DNA of 64,000 bases from Microbacterium sp. BLY (GTDB lineage Bacteria; Actinomycetota; Actinomycetes; Actinomycetales; Microbacteriaceae). The notes under the pieces are model-generated. The model searched no databases and had not been told where the DNA came from. It was given only the letters and a program-made list of their open reading frames with translations. Position 1 is the first letter of the stretch, and each line of letters opens with the position of its first letter. Positions 28,693 through 38,364 of this stretch are shown in pieces. Made by a program: the position numbers and the translations under genes. The stretch is from the NCBI RefSeq assembly GCF_017939615.1, contig NZ_JAGKSR010000001.1:2604001-2668000 (forward strand), written 5' to 3'.

Positions 28693-29181
28693 ATGTATCA
28701 GGTGAGTAGGTCTACCCATTCAAACACCCTTACGGGGTGGCGCGAGTGGGTGAGCCTGCCCGATCTCGGAGTCGACTGGATCAAGGCGAAGATCGACACC
28801 GGCGCGCGCACCTCGTCCCTGCATGCGTTCGACATCGAGGAGTTCGTGCAGGACGACGAGGCATGGGTGCGGTTCCGGGTGAAGCCGTGGCAGGACAGCC
28901 AGGAGGACGCCGTCGTCGTCGAGTCCCCGATCCACGACCGCCGTGAGGTGCGGAGCTCCTCGGGGCACGCGCAGGAGCGCCTCGTGGTGCAGCTGATGAT
29001 CCGCCTCGTCGACCGAGAGGTGCTCGCGGAGGTGACGCTGAGCAATCGTGACGAGATGGGCTTCCGGATGCTGATCGGACGCGAGGCGCTGCGCCGCGGG
29101 TACATCGTCGACCCCGCCCGCTCGTTCCTGGGCGGTCGCGCGCCCCGGGAGGCTCGTCGCCGCAACCGCGGTCGCGACTGA
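28693..29181 (+). CDS. RimB-like retropepsin-family putative ATP-dependent zinc protease
   Basis: 162 aa of the PF05618 family, encoded next to RimK in many bacteria. The aspartyl-protease-like signature [12 protein letters not shown] lies at residues 34-45 and a second-half motif [25 protein letters not shown] near the end, as in retropepsin folds. RimB is reported to trim the glutamate tail added by RimK. The C-terminus is Arg-rich. The ATG at 28693 and GTG at 28702 are both possible starts; the two divergent starts are so close that the promoters must overlap the opposite coding region. Confidence 0.82.
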   Translation: MYQVSRSTHSNTLTGWREWVSLPDLGVDWIKAKIDTGARTSSLHAFDIEEFVQDDEAWVRFRVKPWQDSQEDAVVVESPIHDRREVRSSSGHAQERLVVQLMIRLVDREVLAEVTLSNRDEMGFRMLIGREALRRGYIVDPARSFLGGRAPREARRRNRGRD

Positions 29182-29197
29182 GCGCCGCGCCCTCGGC

Positions 29198-29593
29198 TCA
29201 GGCGCGGATGAGGACGGTCCCCACGGCCTTGTCGTGCAGGCCGCGCTGATCGGGGTCCCACACGACGGCGGGGATCACGATCATGAGGAGGAGCGTGCGC
29301 ACGATCGGTCGCCACAGGCCGATCCAGGCACCGTCGAGGCGGACCACGCGCATCCCGAGGATGCGGTGGCCGGGGCTGCCGCCGGCCGTCGGGATGAAGA
29401 GGATCTGCACGACGCCGAAGATCAGCAGCGTGGCGAAGGGGTCGTACTGGAAGAAGGCGACGGAGAGGATCACCGCCGCCGTCCAGTCGATCGCGAGAGC
29501 GCCGATCCGGCGACCCGGGCGGCCGATGCTGCCCGGCCCCAACTCCGGGAATCCGAGTCGCTCGCCGGGGTACGCGTTCACAGCATCCGTCAC
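29198..29593 (-). CDS. RDD family membrane protein
   Basis: 131 aa with the RDD signature arrangement: [21 protein letters not shown] (Arg and Asp in the first helix region), a second helix [13 protein letters not shown], the [14 protein letters not shown] loop and a third helix [33 protein letters not shown] proteins are small membrane proteins of mostly unknown function, some implicated in ion exchange. It is divergent from glnA, as in other actinobacteria. Confidence 0.9.
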   Translation of the reverse strand: MTDAVNAYPGERLGFPELGPGSIGRPGRRIGALAIDWTAAVILSVAFFQYDPFATLLIFGVVQILFIPTAGGSPGHRILGMRVVRLDGAWIGLWRPIVRTLLLMIVIPAVVWDPDQRGLHDKAVGTVLIRA

Positions 29594-29641
29594 CCCTCCA
29601 GCCTACCGAGCCTGAGGAACGCCTCTGATCCTGCTCACGCT

Positions 29642-29679
29642 GTAACACGGACGAAACAAAGCGGATACCGTGGAGAAAT
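29642..29679 (+). promoter_or_regulatory. GlnR box of glnA
   Basis: GTAAC-n6-GAAAC-n6-GATAC-n6-GAAAT at 29642-29679 has exactly the a-site/b-site spacing of the actinobacterial GlnR consensus (gTnAC-n6-GaAAC repeated). It lies 62 bases before the glnA start, so glnA should answer to nitrogen limitation through an OmpR-type GlnR encoded elsewhere. Confidence 0.85.
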
Positions 29680-29740
29680 CCCCCGTCCGTACTGTGCAAA
29701 GTGGCCCCGAAGCCATCGATCCGCATCACAGGAGTCGTAC

Positions 29741-31165
29741 ATGTTCAAAGATTCGTCCGAGGTACTGGCCTACATCAAGGAGAACGACGTCAAGTTCCTT
29801 GACATCCGTTTCACCGATCTCCCTGGTGTGCAGCAGCACTTCAACATCCCTGCGGCGACGGTCGACGAGGCCTTCTTCACGGACGGGCAGCTGTTCGACG
29901 GCTCGTCCATCCGCGGCTTCGCCAGCATCCACGAGTCGGACATGCAGCTCATCCCTGATGTGACGACGGCGTACATCGACCCCTTCCGCGAGGCGAGCAC
30001 CCTCGTGATGATCTTCGACATCTACAACCCGCGTACCGGCGAGATCTACTCGAAGGACCCGCGTCAGGTCGCGAAGAAGGCGGAGAAGTACCTCGCCTCC
30101 ACCGGGATCGCGGACACGGCGTTCTTCGCCCCCGAGGCCGAGTTCTACATCTTCGACGACGTGCGCTACTCCGTCACGGCAGGCGAGAGCTTCTACAAGG
30201 TCGACTCCGAGGAGGCCGCGTGGAACACCGGCCGCGAGGAGGAGGGCGGCAACCTCGGCAACAAGACCCCGTACAAGGGCGGCTACTTCCCCGTGAGCCC
30301 GGTCGACAAGACGGCCGACCTCCGCGACGACATCACGCTCAAGCTCATCGATGCGGGCTTCATCCTCGAGCGCTCGCACCACGAGGTGGGCACCGCGGGT
30401 CAGCAGGAGATCAACTACCGCTTCGACACCATGGTGCACGCGGCCGACGACATCCTGAAGTTCAAGTACATCGTCAAGAACACCGCCGAAGAGTGGGGCA
30501 AGGTCGCCACCTTCATGCCGAAGCCGCTCTACGGCGACAACGGCTCGGGCATGCACACCCACCAGTCGCTGTGGAACGACGGCAAGCCGCTGTTCTATGA
30601 CGAGGCCGGCTACGGTCAGCTCAGCGACATCGCGCGGTGGTACATCGGCGGCATCCTGGCGCACGCACCGGCGCTGCTCGCGTTCACCAACCCGACGCTG
30701 AACAGCTACCACCGCCTGGTAAAGGGCTTCGAGGCTCCCGTGAACCTCGTCTACTCCGCCGGCAACCGTTCCGCCGCGATCCGCATCCCGATCACCGGTT
30801 CGAACCCGAAGGCCAAGCGCATCGAGTTCCGTGCGCCCGACGCCTCGGGCAACCCGTACCTGGCCTTCGCCGCGCAGCTCATGGCCGGCCTCGACGGGAT
30901 CAAGAACCGCATCGAGCCGCACGAGCCGGTCGACAAGGACCTCTACGAGCTGCCGCCCGAGGAGGCCAAGAACATCCCGCAGGTGCCGAACTCCCTGCTG
31001 GACTCGCTCGAGGCACTCCGCGCCGACCACCAGTTCCTCCTCGAGGGCGGCGTGTTCACCGAGGAGCTCATCGAGACCTGGATCTCCTACAAGTACGAGA
31101 ACGAGATCCTCCCGATCGCCCAGCGTCCGCACCCGTTCGAGTACGAGCTGTACTTCGGCGTCTGA
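29741..31165 (+). CDS. glnA: Glutamine synthetase type I
   Basis: Ammonium-assimilating GS-I-beta, 474 aa, forming dodecamers. Seen are the N-terminal [19 protein letters not shown], the DGSSIRGF loop, AEFYIFD and the active-site Glu region, [55 protein letters not shown], and the adenylylation site Tyr402 in [11 protein letters not shown]. That tyrosine is the target of GlnE, also encoded in this window. ATG at 29741 with ACAGGAG upstream. GlnR box in front and a strong terminator behind make it monocistronic. Confidence 0.97.
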   Translation: MFKDSSEVLAYIKENDVKFLDIRFTDLPGVQQHFNIPAATVDEAFFTDGQLFDGSSIRGFASIHESDMQLIPDVTTAYIDPFREASTLVMIFDIYNPRTGEIYSKDPRQVAKKAEKYLASTGIADTAFFAPEAEFYIFDDVRYSVTAGESFYKVDSEEAAWNTGREEEGGNLGNKTPYKGGYFPVSPVDKTADLRDDITLKLIDAGFILERSHHEVGTAGQQEINYRFDTMVHAADDILKFKYIVKNTAEEWGKVATFMPKPLYGDNGSGMHTHQSLWNDGKPLFYDEAGYGQLSDIARWYIGGILAHAPALLAFTNPTLNSYHRLVKGFEAPVNLVYSAGNRSAAIRIPITGSNPKAKRIEFRAPDASGNPYLAFAAQLMAGLDGIKNRIEPHEPVDKDLYELPPEEAKNIPQVPNSLLDSLEALRADHQFLLEGGVFTEELIETWISYKYENEILPIAQRPHPFEYELYFGV

Positions 31166-31203
31166 TCGGCGCACGGTCGCCGGCGCTCCGGTGGATCCGC
31201 CTC

Positions 31204-31236
31204 AGGCCCGCTCTCGCGTGAAGCGAGAGCGGGCCT
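31204..31236 (+). terminator. Terminator of glnA
   Basis: 14-bp perfect stem (GGCCCGCTCTCGC core) with a GTGAA loop, ending TT. It also faces the convergent VOC gene. Confidence 0.85.
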
Positions 31237-31256
31237 TCGCCGTGCCGGCGAGAGAA

Positions 31257-31649
31257 TCAGGGGAGGTCGGCGACGACCTCCGCCTTGAAGCCGGCGGAGT
31301 TCTCCAGCCACCCCGCGTAGTGCGCGGGACCGCCGGCGTGCGGGTAGCGGTCCGCGTAGAGCGGCCGCCATCCGTGTTCCGGTGCCGCCGCCATGATCGC
31401 GTCCACACGATCCTGCGCGCCCGCAGCGAAGGCGAGGTGGTTCACGCCCGGCGCACGGCGGTCATGCCCGATACCGCTCAGGTTCGGCGACGTGGTGAGG
31501 GTGAGATACGCGCCTCCGGCGGCCCAGGATTCTCCGTCTCCCCAGACGCTCGTCCGCGTGAACCCGACTGCGTCGAGCAGCCAGCCCCACTCGCGGCGCG
31601 CCAACCCCAGCTCGGAGACCCAGATTTCCACGTGATGAAGACCTGCCAT
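31257..31649 (-). CDS. VOC (glyoxalase/bleomycin-resistance) family protein
   Basis: 130 aa, the size of a single VOC domain: MAGLHHVEIWVSELGLARREWGWLLDAVGF, then VNHLAFAAGAQDRVDAI and the end FKAEVVADLP. The His and Glu positions that bind a metal in the superfamily are largely present (HHVEI, NHLAF, FKAEVV). Substrate unknown. It is divergent from the kinase gene. Confidence 0.85.
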   Translation of the reverse strand: MAGLHHVEIWVSELGLARREWGWLLDAVGFTRTSVWGDGESWAAGGAYLTLTTSPNLSGIGHDRRAPGVNHLAFAAGAQDRVDAIMAAAPEHGWRPLYADRYPHAGGPAHYAGWLENSAGFKAEVVADLP

Positions 31650-31784
31650 CGTCCCAGTCTCCCAGTCCGACGAGCCGGGCCCTTGCAGGTGCAGGCGGCC
31701 ACGTCAAGCCCGATGTCGACCCCGCGCCGCGCCGATACGGTGAACTCATCGTCGGGATGCCCGATCCCGCGAGCAGGAGGCCCG

Positions 31785-33158
31785 ATGTCCACGCAGGAAG
31801 CGCCGTCGACCGCCGCACTTCTCGACGGTCGCTATCGTCTCGCGGAAGCCGTCGGCATGGGCGGAATGGCGACCGTCTACCGCGCGGAGGACATCGCTCT
31901 CGAACGCACCGTCGCCGTGAAGGTGTTCCGCGACTCCGACGACGCCGTCGCGTCGGCGGATCGCGTCCACTCCGAGAAGACGCTGCTCGCCGGACTGAAC
32001 CACCCGGGACTGGTCACCCTCCTCGATGCGCACCTCGAGCCGGGCCGGACGAGGTACCTCGTCATGGAGTTCGTTCCGGGGCCGACCCTGAGCGCCCGGA
32101 TGGCCCGCGCGACCATGACACCGCAGGAGGTCGCCGCGGTCGGCGCGGATCTCGCCTCCGCCCTCCATGCCGTGCACTCCGCCGGGATCGTGCACCGCGA
32201 CATCAAGCCGTCCAACGTGCTCCTCACGCCGCCCGCCGACAACACCGGCCGGTGGAGTGCGAAGCTGGCCGACTTCGGCATCGCCTGCGCCATCGACACC
32301 ACCCGCGTCACCACGCCCGGCATCGTGCTCGGCACGCTGACCTACATGGCACCCGAGCAGCTGCGCAACGGTGACATCCGGCCCGCGGTGGACATCTACG
32401 CTCTCGGCCTCGTCCTCCTGGAGGCGCTCACCGGCATACCCGGCTTCGCGCCGACGGTGAGCGTGGAGTCCGCGCTGGCCCGCCTCCATCTGGCTCCGGA
32501 GATCCCGGAGGGTCTAGGAGCGGAGTGGGTCGCGCTCCTCACCGCCATGACGAGCATCGCCCCGGAGGCCCGCCCGCACGCGATGGAGGTCGAGAACGCC
32601 CTCCGTCACCTGGTCGACGTGGCCGTCCCGGCGACGCCACCGTCGGAGCGGCCCACGGAGGCTCTTGCGCTCGGAACCGCAGACACGCCTCTCCCCCGGA
32701 CCCGCGCCGAGGCGCGTGCTCGCCACCGCGCCGTCAGCGCACCTCCGACGCCGCCCGTGCGACGCGCCCGGCGTCGGCGCGAATCCCTCCTCATCGCGGC
32801 GGTCCTCGTCCTGGGCGCCGTGACCACGGCCTCCGCCGCGTTCGTCGGACACGGCGAGCAGGCCGCCGCCAGCTCGGGCGCCGTGACCGACGGCTTCACG
32901 CGGTCCGTGGACGCCGTCGCCCCGGTCGAGGCTCCGCAGGATGCCGTCGCGGCCGACGAGGTCACGACCCCGCCGATCTCCCCCGCCTCGTCACAGACGA
33001 ACGCGACGCCCGTCGACGATGACACGCCCGCCGTGTCGTCACCGTCCGAGAACGCCGCCTCTGCAGCATCGACGAACCAGGGAAAGAGTCCCGGGCGCGA
33101 CGGCAACAACGGCAAGGGTGACAGCGCCGGCCATGCCGGCAAGGACAACAGCCGCTGA
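31785..33158 (+). CDS. Membrane Ser/Thr protein kinase without PASTA repeats
   Basis: 457 aa. Kinase domain (about 16-280): Gly-rich loop EAVGMGGMATVY, Lys46 in VAVKVF, HRDIKPSN (Asp139), DFG (163-165), TYMAPEQ and DIYALGLVLLEALTG, all catalytic residues intact. A Pro/Arg-rich juxtamembrane stretch leads to one transmembrane helix (334-354, LLIAAVLVLGAVTTASAAFVG). The 100-residue extracytoplasmic tail is Ser/Ala/Asp-rich, low complexity, with no PASTA or other sensor domain. Start ATG with GCAGGAGG 5-12 bases upstream. The substrate is unknown. Confidence 0.92.
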   Translation: MSTQEAPSTAALLDGRYRLAEAVGMGGMATVYRAEDIALERTVAVKVFRDSDDAVASADRVHSEKTLLAGLNHPGLVTLLDAHLEPGRTRYLVMEFVPGPTLSARMARATMTPQEVAAVGADLASALHAVHSAGIVHRDIKPSNVLLTPPADNTGRWSAKLADFGIACAIDTTRVTTPGIVLGTLTYMAPEQLRNGDIRPAVDIYALGLVLLEALTGIPGFAPTVSVESALARLHLAPEIPEGLGAEWVALLTAMTSIAPEARPHAMEVENALRHLVDVAVPATPPSERPTEALALGTADTPLPRTRAEARARHRAVSAPPTPPVRRARRRRESLLIAAVLVLGAVTTASAAFVGHGEQAAASSGAVTDGFTRSVDAVAPVEAPQDAVAADEVTTPPISPASSQTNATPVDDDTPAVSSPSENAASAASTNQGKSPGRDGNNGKGDSAGHAGKDNSR

Positions 33159-33173
33159 GATCCCGCCACCGTG

Positions 33174-33195
33174 CACCCGGGCCGTCGTCCGGGTG
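33174..33195 (+). terminator. Weak hairpin after the kinase gene
   Basis: 7-bp stem CACCCGG/CCGGGTG with an 8-base loop, 15 bases past the stop. It may only partly terminate before the transporter gene. Confidence 0.45.
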
Positions 33196-33263
33196 TCGCT
33201 GAAGGATGCGCGGGGCGCCGTGGAGGAAGATCGAGTGTCGGGAACCGGCAGAGGGAGGGGACC

Positions 33264-34412
33264 ATGCGTCGCAGGAGATTGATCGCACCGCCGGAACAGG
33301 CGCCCAGCGTCTCCGCACAACGGCGGTCGCCGTCGAGCGTGGTCGCCGGAGCCAGGGCCAACCCGTTCATGTTCGGGCTCCTCGGCGCCCTCGGGGTGCT
33401 CGTGGCCCTCATGATCGGCGGCATCGTCGGGCAGCTCGCCACCGTCCTCGTCTACATCGGGGTGGCTCTGTTCCTCGCACTCGGTCTCGACCCGATCGTC
33501 CGGTTCATCGAGCGCAAGCTCCCCCGCCCGGCCGCTGTCGCCGTCGTCGTCATCGGCGTGCTCCTCGCCTTCGCCGGGATCATCCTCGCCATCGTGCCCA
33601 CACTCGTCGAGCAGATCGGGAACCTCATCAAGGATGGCCCGAAGATGATCGAGGACTTCACGAAGAGCGCGTGGTTTCAGGACGTCAGTGGACAGTTCGG
33701 TGGGACCATCCAGGACGCGGTCGACGGCGTCCTCGGCTTCGTGCAGAACCCGGACAACTTCCTCGACATCGGCGGCGGTGTCTTCGCGGTCGGAGCGGGA
33801 ATCGCCGGCGGGCTCACGGGCGTCACGATCGTGGTCATCCTCACGCTCTACTTCATGGCGTCCCTGCGGAGCATGAAGCGCGTCGCGGCCCGTTTCGTCC
33901 CGGCCTACCAGCGGGACACGTTCAGCGAGCTGCTGGAGGACGTCTCGAGCGCCGTCGGCCGCTATGTGATCGGGCAGGCGAGCCTGGCGCTCACGAACGG
34001 CATCCTCAGCCTCATCTTCCTCAGCCTCATCGGCGCACCGGTGCCGGCACTCCTCGCGCTGCTCGCGTTCATCGGCTCGATGATCCCACTCGTGGGCACG
34101 CTCTCCGCGTCCATCCTGATCTCGCTCATCTGCCTGTTCGAGTCGCCGACGACGGCGCTGATCGCGATCATCTACTACCTCGTCTACATGCAGATCGAGG
34201 CCTATGTGCTCTCGCCCCGCATCATGAACAAGGCCGTGGCCGTGCCCGGCGCGCTCGTCGTCATCGCCGCGGTGGCCGGCGGCGCGCTCGGCGGGATCCT
34301 CGGTGCGCTGGTGGCCATCCCCGTCGCCGCGAGCATCATCATCATCGTGCAGAAGGTCGTCTTCCCGAATCAGGACCGGAAGAGGACGCCGCCCGCGGTG
34401 ACCGTCGCCTGA
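33264..34412 (+). CDS. AI-2E family transporter
   Basis: 382 aa of the PF01594 family (once named for AI-2 export; members also act as Na+/H+ antiporters or lipid transporters). About eight hydrophobic segments surround a central amphipathic loop (LVEQIGNLIKDGPKMIEDF). Typical are LATVLVYIGVALFLALGLDPIVRFIERKLPR and the C-terminal GGALGGILGALVAIPVAASIIIIV. The ATG at 33264 has GGGAGGGG upstream. Substrate not predictable. Confidence 0.9.
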   Translation: MRRRRLIAPPEQAPSVSAQRRSPSSVVAGARANPFMFGLLGALGVLVALMIGGIVGQLATVLVYIGVALFLALGLDPIVRFIERKLPRPAAVAVVVIGVLLAFAGIILAIVPTLVEQIGNLIKDGPKMIEDFTKSAWFQDVSGQFGGTIQDAVDGVLGFVQNPDNFLDIGGGVFAVGAGIAGGLTGVTIVVILTLYFMASLRSMKRVAARFVPAYQRDTFSELLEDVSSAVGRYVIGQASLALTNGILSLIFLSLIGAPVPALLALLAFIGSMIPLVGTLSASILISLICLFESPTTALIAIIYYLVYMQIEAYVLSPRIMNKAVAVPGALVVIAAVAGGALGGILGALVAIPVAASIIIIVQKVVFPNQDRKRTPPAVTVA

Positions 34413-35333
34413 TCAGCGGACGAGGACGGCGCCCGGCTGCACCCGCACGGTGAAGGCCTCGATCTCGCCGATCTCCTCGCCGTCGATCTCGAACATCTGC
34501 GGCGCGGACAGGCGCACCGCGATGCGCTCGGCGGAGACGTGCGTGGTGGAGTCCGTGCTCACCGCCTGATCGACGTTGCCGATCATGCGGCGGATGCCGT
34601 TGTCCCAGACCACCGAACGGACGGTGTCGAGCCACTGCAGCGCGCCGTCGGAGCTGATGAGCAGCATGTCGAGGAGGCCGTCGTCGAGGACCGCGTCCGG
34701 CAACAGCCGGATGCCGCCCTGGAGCATGCCGCAGTTGCCGACGAGCAGCGTGTGCCCGCGGACCTCCTCCGGCTCGTGGTCGTCGAGCTGCAGCGTGATG
34801 TCCGTCATCTCGGTACCGGCCAGCGCCCGCCCCATCGCCTCCACGTAGGCGAGCCAGCCGGCCCGGTCCTTGAGGTCGTCGTTGGTCTCCACGAGCATCT
34901 GCGCGTCGACCCCGAAGCCGACCATGACCGAAAAGGCATGCTCCTCGCCGTCGAACTCCACCCAGCCGAGATCGATGCGGTGGGGCTCGGAGTCGCGGAT
35001 GTGCTCGAGTGCCGGGAGCACGCCCTCGAGCGGCACACCGAGGTTGCGCGCGAGCAGGTTGCCGGTGCCCTGCGGCACGATCCCGAGGGCGACATCGGTG
35101 CCGACCAGAGCTTCGGCGACAGCGCGGATCGTGCCGTCGCCGCCGACGGCGATCACGAGGGCGCAGCCCTCCTCCACGACCTTCGCCGCGACTCCCCGAC
35201 CGGGGTCATCCGGAGTGGTCTCCCCCCAGCGCACATCGGCTTCCTCACCGAAGGCGAGGGTCACGGCCTCCTCGAGGACGTCCCGGTCGGACTTCGTCGG
35301 GTTCCAGATCACGCCGATGCGAGGAGAGGTCAT
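34413..35333 (-). CDS. Diacylglycerol/lipid kinase family protein
   Basis: 306 aa with the DAGK catalytic domain: nucleotide motif ALVIAVGGDGTIRAVAEAL, the PQGTGNLLARNLGVP motif (NAD-kinase-like fold), and GFGVDAQML. It should phosphorylate a lipid hydroxyl at the membrane face (YegS/DgkB-like), the actual lipid being unknown. Convergent to the transporter gene with no gap. The next gene on the same strand, glnE, ends 48 bp upstream of its start. Confidence 0.9.
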   Translation of the reverse strand: MTSPRIGVIWNPTKSDRDVLEEAVTLAFGEEADVRWGETTPDDPGRGVAAKVVEEGCALVIAVGGDGTIRAVAEALVGTDVALGIVPQGTGNLLARNLGVPLEGVLPALEHIRDSEPHRIDLGWVEFDGEEHAFSVMVGFGVDAQMLVETNDDLKDRAGWLAYVEAMGRALAGTEMTDITLQLDDHEPEEVRGHTLLVGNCGMLQGGIRLLPDAVLDDGLLDMLLISSDGALQWLDTVRSVVWDNGIRRMIGNVDQAVSTDSTTHVSAERIAVRLSAPQMFEIDGEEIGEIEAFTVRVQPGAVLVR

Positions 35334-35381
35334 ACGCTCACTCTGAGCGACGGACGACGATCGTGCAACTCGACCGGCCGT

Positions 35382-38357
35382 CTAGCCGTAGAAGAGCTGC
35401 TCGAAGGTTCTCCGGGCGCGCCGCGTGACGGCCAGATAGTCCTCCTCGAGCGGGGTGGCCGACCGGGGCGGATAGCCGAGAAGGCGCGCCAGGGCATCCA
35501 GTTGACGGCGGTCGGCGGGCAGGACGTCGCTCGTCTGCCCGGTGAGCAGCGTGATGCCCGAGCGGAGCCGGCTGGACAGCAGCCACGCCGCCCGGAGCCG
35601 GTCCGCGTCGTCCTCCTCGACGAGCGCGGCCTGGACCGCGGCGTCGAGCGCGTGCAGCGTGGATGTCGTGCGCAGCCCCGGAACGTCGGTCGCATGCTGC
35701 AGCTGGAGGAGCTGCACGAGCCACTCCACATCGCTGAGGGTCCCCGGTCCGAGCTTGAGGTGACGACGGGGGTCGGTGCCCTGCGGCAGCCGCTCCCCCT
35801 CCACACGGGCCTTGATCCGCTTGATCTCCCGGAGGCCCTGGAGATCGACCGTCTCCGGGTACCGGATGCTGTCCGCGAGCTCCATGAACCGTCCGATGAG
35901 CTTCGCGCTCCCGGCGACACCGCGCGCACGCAGCAGCGCCTGGGCCTCCCACGACAGCGACCAGCGGCGGTAATACGCCGCGTACGCGTCGATGGACCGC
36001 ACGATCGGACCGTTGCGCCCCTCGGGCCGCAGACCCGCATCGAGGTCGAGAGGAAGGCGATGATCCGTCAGATGCTCGCGGAGTCCCGCCACGATCCTCG
36101 TCGCAAGCTTCTCGGCCCTGCCCGGGTCGACGCCGTTCGCGTCGTACACGTACAGGACGTCGGCGTCGGACCCGAACCCGAGTTCCGCACCCCCGAACCT
36201 CCCCATGCCGATGACGGCGAAGTCGAGCGCCGCGTCTTCGGACGGCACGACCTCGCGGAGGACGGCGCGGAGGCCGGCCTGGATCGTCGCATCGGTGATG
36301 TCGGTGAGCGCGGTGGCCACCTCCTCGATGGTGACGACGTCGAGGACGGCCGCCATCGCGGTGCGCAGGAGCTCGCGACGCCGCAGGGCCCGGACGGCCC
36401 GCAGCGCGTCGGCGACCGTCTCGTGGCGCGTCTGGATCGCGCGGGCCTCGTCGTCGAGCGCCTGCGCGCTCCGCGGACGCAGCCTCTCGGCGCTGTCCAG
36501 CCAGGCCACCGACTCCGGGATCCACTCGAGCAGCTCGCCGATGTACCGCGAGGACGACAGCAACCGGGTGAGGCTCTCCGCGGCGCCGGACGAATCCCGC
36601 AGCATGCGCAGGAACCACGAGGTGTCCCCCAGCCGCTCGCTGATGCGCCGGAATGCGAGGAGCCCGTAGTCGGGGTCGCTGCCATCCGCGAACCACCGCA
36701 CCATGACGGGCATCAGGTGTCGCTGGATCGTCGCCTTGCGGCTGAGCCCGCGCGTCAGCGCGCCGATGTGCCGCAGCGCTCCGGCCGGGTCGCGGAAGCC
36801 GATCGCGGCGAGCCGGTCGTGCGCCTGCTCCGCCGACAGCGTGCGCTCCTCCTCCGGGAGCCCCGCCACCGCGCTGAGGAGCGGACGATAGAAGAGACGG
36901 GTGTGGATCTCCCGCACCTCCCGTCGCACGCTCTCCCAGCGCGCCCACACCCCATCGCCCGTGTCGGCCAGCCGCGAGCTCCGCGCCAGGATGCGCAGTC
37001 CCGCCGGGATCTTCGGCATGAGGTGGGTGCGACTGAGGTCACGAAGCTGCAGACGGTGCTCCATGAGTCGGAGCACGCGATAGTCGTCGGCGAAGGTGCC
37101 GGCATCGGCGCGGCCGATGTACCCGCCCGCGACGAGCGCGTCCAGGCTCTCCAACGTGCCGCGTGTGCGGAGGGACTCGTCGGTCAGGCCGTGCACGAGC
37201 TGCAGGAGCTGGACCGTGAACTCGATGTCGCGCAGTCCGCCCGCTCCGAGCTTGAGCTGATACGGCGCGTCCTCCGGATCGATGTGCTCCATCACCCGCT
37301 CGCGCATGCGCTGGACGCTCTCGACGAAGTCCTCCCGTGCCGCGCTCGACCACACCCGCGGCGCCACGGCATCGATGTACGCGGCCCCCAGCGCGGGATC
37401 CCCCGCGAGCGGACGTGCCTTCAGGAGCGCCTGGAACTCCCAGCTCTTCGCCCAGCGGTCGTAGTACGCCACGTGGGAGGCGAGCGAGCGCACCAGCGCG
37501 CCCTGCTTGCCTTCGGGACGCAGCGCCGCATCCACCTCCCAGAGCGGCGGCTCGACCTCGATGGCGCTGAGATTGCGCATGGTCTCCCTGGCCAGCCGGG
37601 TGGCGATGTCGATCGCCCGCGGTTCGGGCAGCACGTCCTCGTCGGCGGTGCCGCCGACGAAGATCACGTCGACATCACTGACGTAGTTGAGCTCCCGGGC
37701 CCCGGCCTTTCCCATGCCGATGACGGCCAGACGCACAGCGGCCACGACCTCGCGGGGTGCCGACGGCAACTGCCGGGTCCGCGCGATCGCCAGCGACGCC
37801 TCCAGCGCGGCGCCGGCGAGGTCCGCGAGAGCCGCCGCCACCTCCGCGACCACGTCGACGGGATGCACATGGCCGAGGTCATAGGCGGCGATCTCGGCCA
37901 GGTTCCGTCGGTAGGCCACCCGGAGGGCGACGATGGTGTCGTCGTCGGCCGCGGCCGCGAAGCCGTCCTCCGCGCCGACGGCGGCGAGGAGCCTTTCGCG
38001 CCAGACGTCCGCGCCGGGCAGGGCATCCACCGGTGCGGCGAGGACCGTCAGCTCATCGGGATGGCGCAGGAAGAACTCCGCCAGCCCCACCGAGGCGCCG
38101 AAGACGCGCCACACCCGACGCCGCGTGTCTCCGTCATCGACGAGAGCGCGCAGAGCGGACGGATCGCGCCGGGCCACGCGGAGCAGACCGCGGACGGCCG
38201 CGTCCGGGTCCGCCGCGACCGCCGCATCGAGCAGCGCCGCACGCGGCACGCCCAGGAGGGTCTCCAGTTCGGCCAGAGACTCCGCGGCCTCGCTCAGCTC
38301 GGCGAATCCGAGGCGGGCGAGAGCCGAGAGCGAGACGGAGGCGTCGGGGCGGGCCAT
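35382..38357 (-). CDS. glnE: Glutamine synthetase adenylyltransferase/deadenylylase
   Basis: 991 aa bifunctional enzyme that adenylylates and deadenylylates GlnA on a tyrosine. Two nucleotidyltransferase domains are visible: N-terminal adenylyl-removase with ELNYVSDVDVIFVGG and the RPEGKQGALVRSLASH motif, and C-terminal adenylyltransferase with ELGFGSDADVLYVYD and LDAGLRPEGRNGPIVRS. Each is followed by a PII-uridylyl-transferase-like helical region (LKLGAGGLRDIEFTVQLLQL and LKLGPGTLSDVEWLVQLLQL). It starts 7 bases after glnA2, so they form one operon. Confidence 0.96.
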   Translation of the reverse strand: MARPDASVSLSALARLGFAELSEAAESLAELETLLGVPRAALLDAAVAADPDAAVRGLLRVARRDPSALRALVDDGDTRRRVWRVFGASVGLAEFFLRHPDELTVLAAPVDALPGADVWRERLLAAVGAEDGFAAAADDDTIVALRVAYRRNLAEIAAYDLGHVHPVDVVAEVAAALADLAGAALEASLAIARTRQLPSAPREVVAAVRLAVIGMGKAGARELNYVSDVDVIFVGGTADEDVLPEPRAIDIATRLARETMRNLSAIEVEPPLWEVDAALRPEGKQGALVRSLASHVAYYDRWAKSWEFQALLKARPLAGDPALGAAYIDAVAPRVWSSAAREDFVESVQRMRERVMEHIDPEDAPYQLKLGAGGLRDIEFTVQLLQLVHGLTDESLRTRGTLESLDALVAGGYIGRADAGTFADDYRVLRLMEHRLQLRDLSRTHLMPKIPAGLRILARSSRLADTGDGVWARWESVRREVREIHTRLFYRPLLSAVAGLPEEERTLSAEQAHDRLAAIGFRDPAGALRHIGALTRGLSRKATIQRHLMPVMVRWFADGSDPDYGLLAFRRISERLGDTSWFLRMLRDSSGAAESLTRLLSSSRYIGELLEWIPESVAWLDSAERLRPRSAQALDDEARAIQTRHETVADALRAVRALRRRELLRTAMAAVLDVVTIEEVATALTDITDATIQAGLRAVLREVVPSEDAALDFAVIGMGRFGGAELGFGSDADVLYVYDANGVDPGRAEKLATRIVAGLREHLTDHRLPLDLDAGLRPEGRNGPIVRSIDAYAAYYRRWSLSWEAQALLRARGVAGSAKLIGRFMELADSIRYPETVDLQGLREIKRIKARVEGERLPQGTDPRRHLKLGPGTLSDVEWLVQLLQLQHATDVPGLRTTSTLHALDAAVQAALVEEDDADRLRAAWLLSSRLRSGITLLTGQTSDVLPADRRQLDALARLLGYPPRSATPLEEDYLAVTRRARRTFEQLFYG

Positions 38358-38364
38358 GCCGCGC

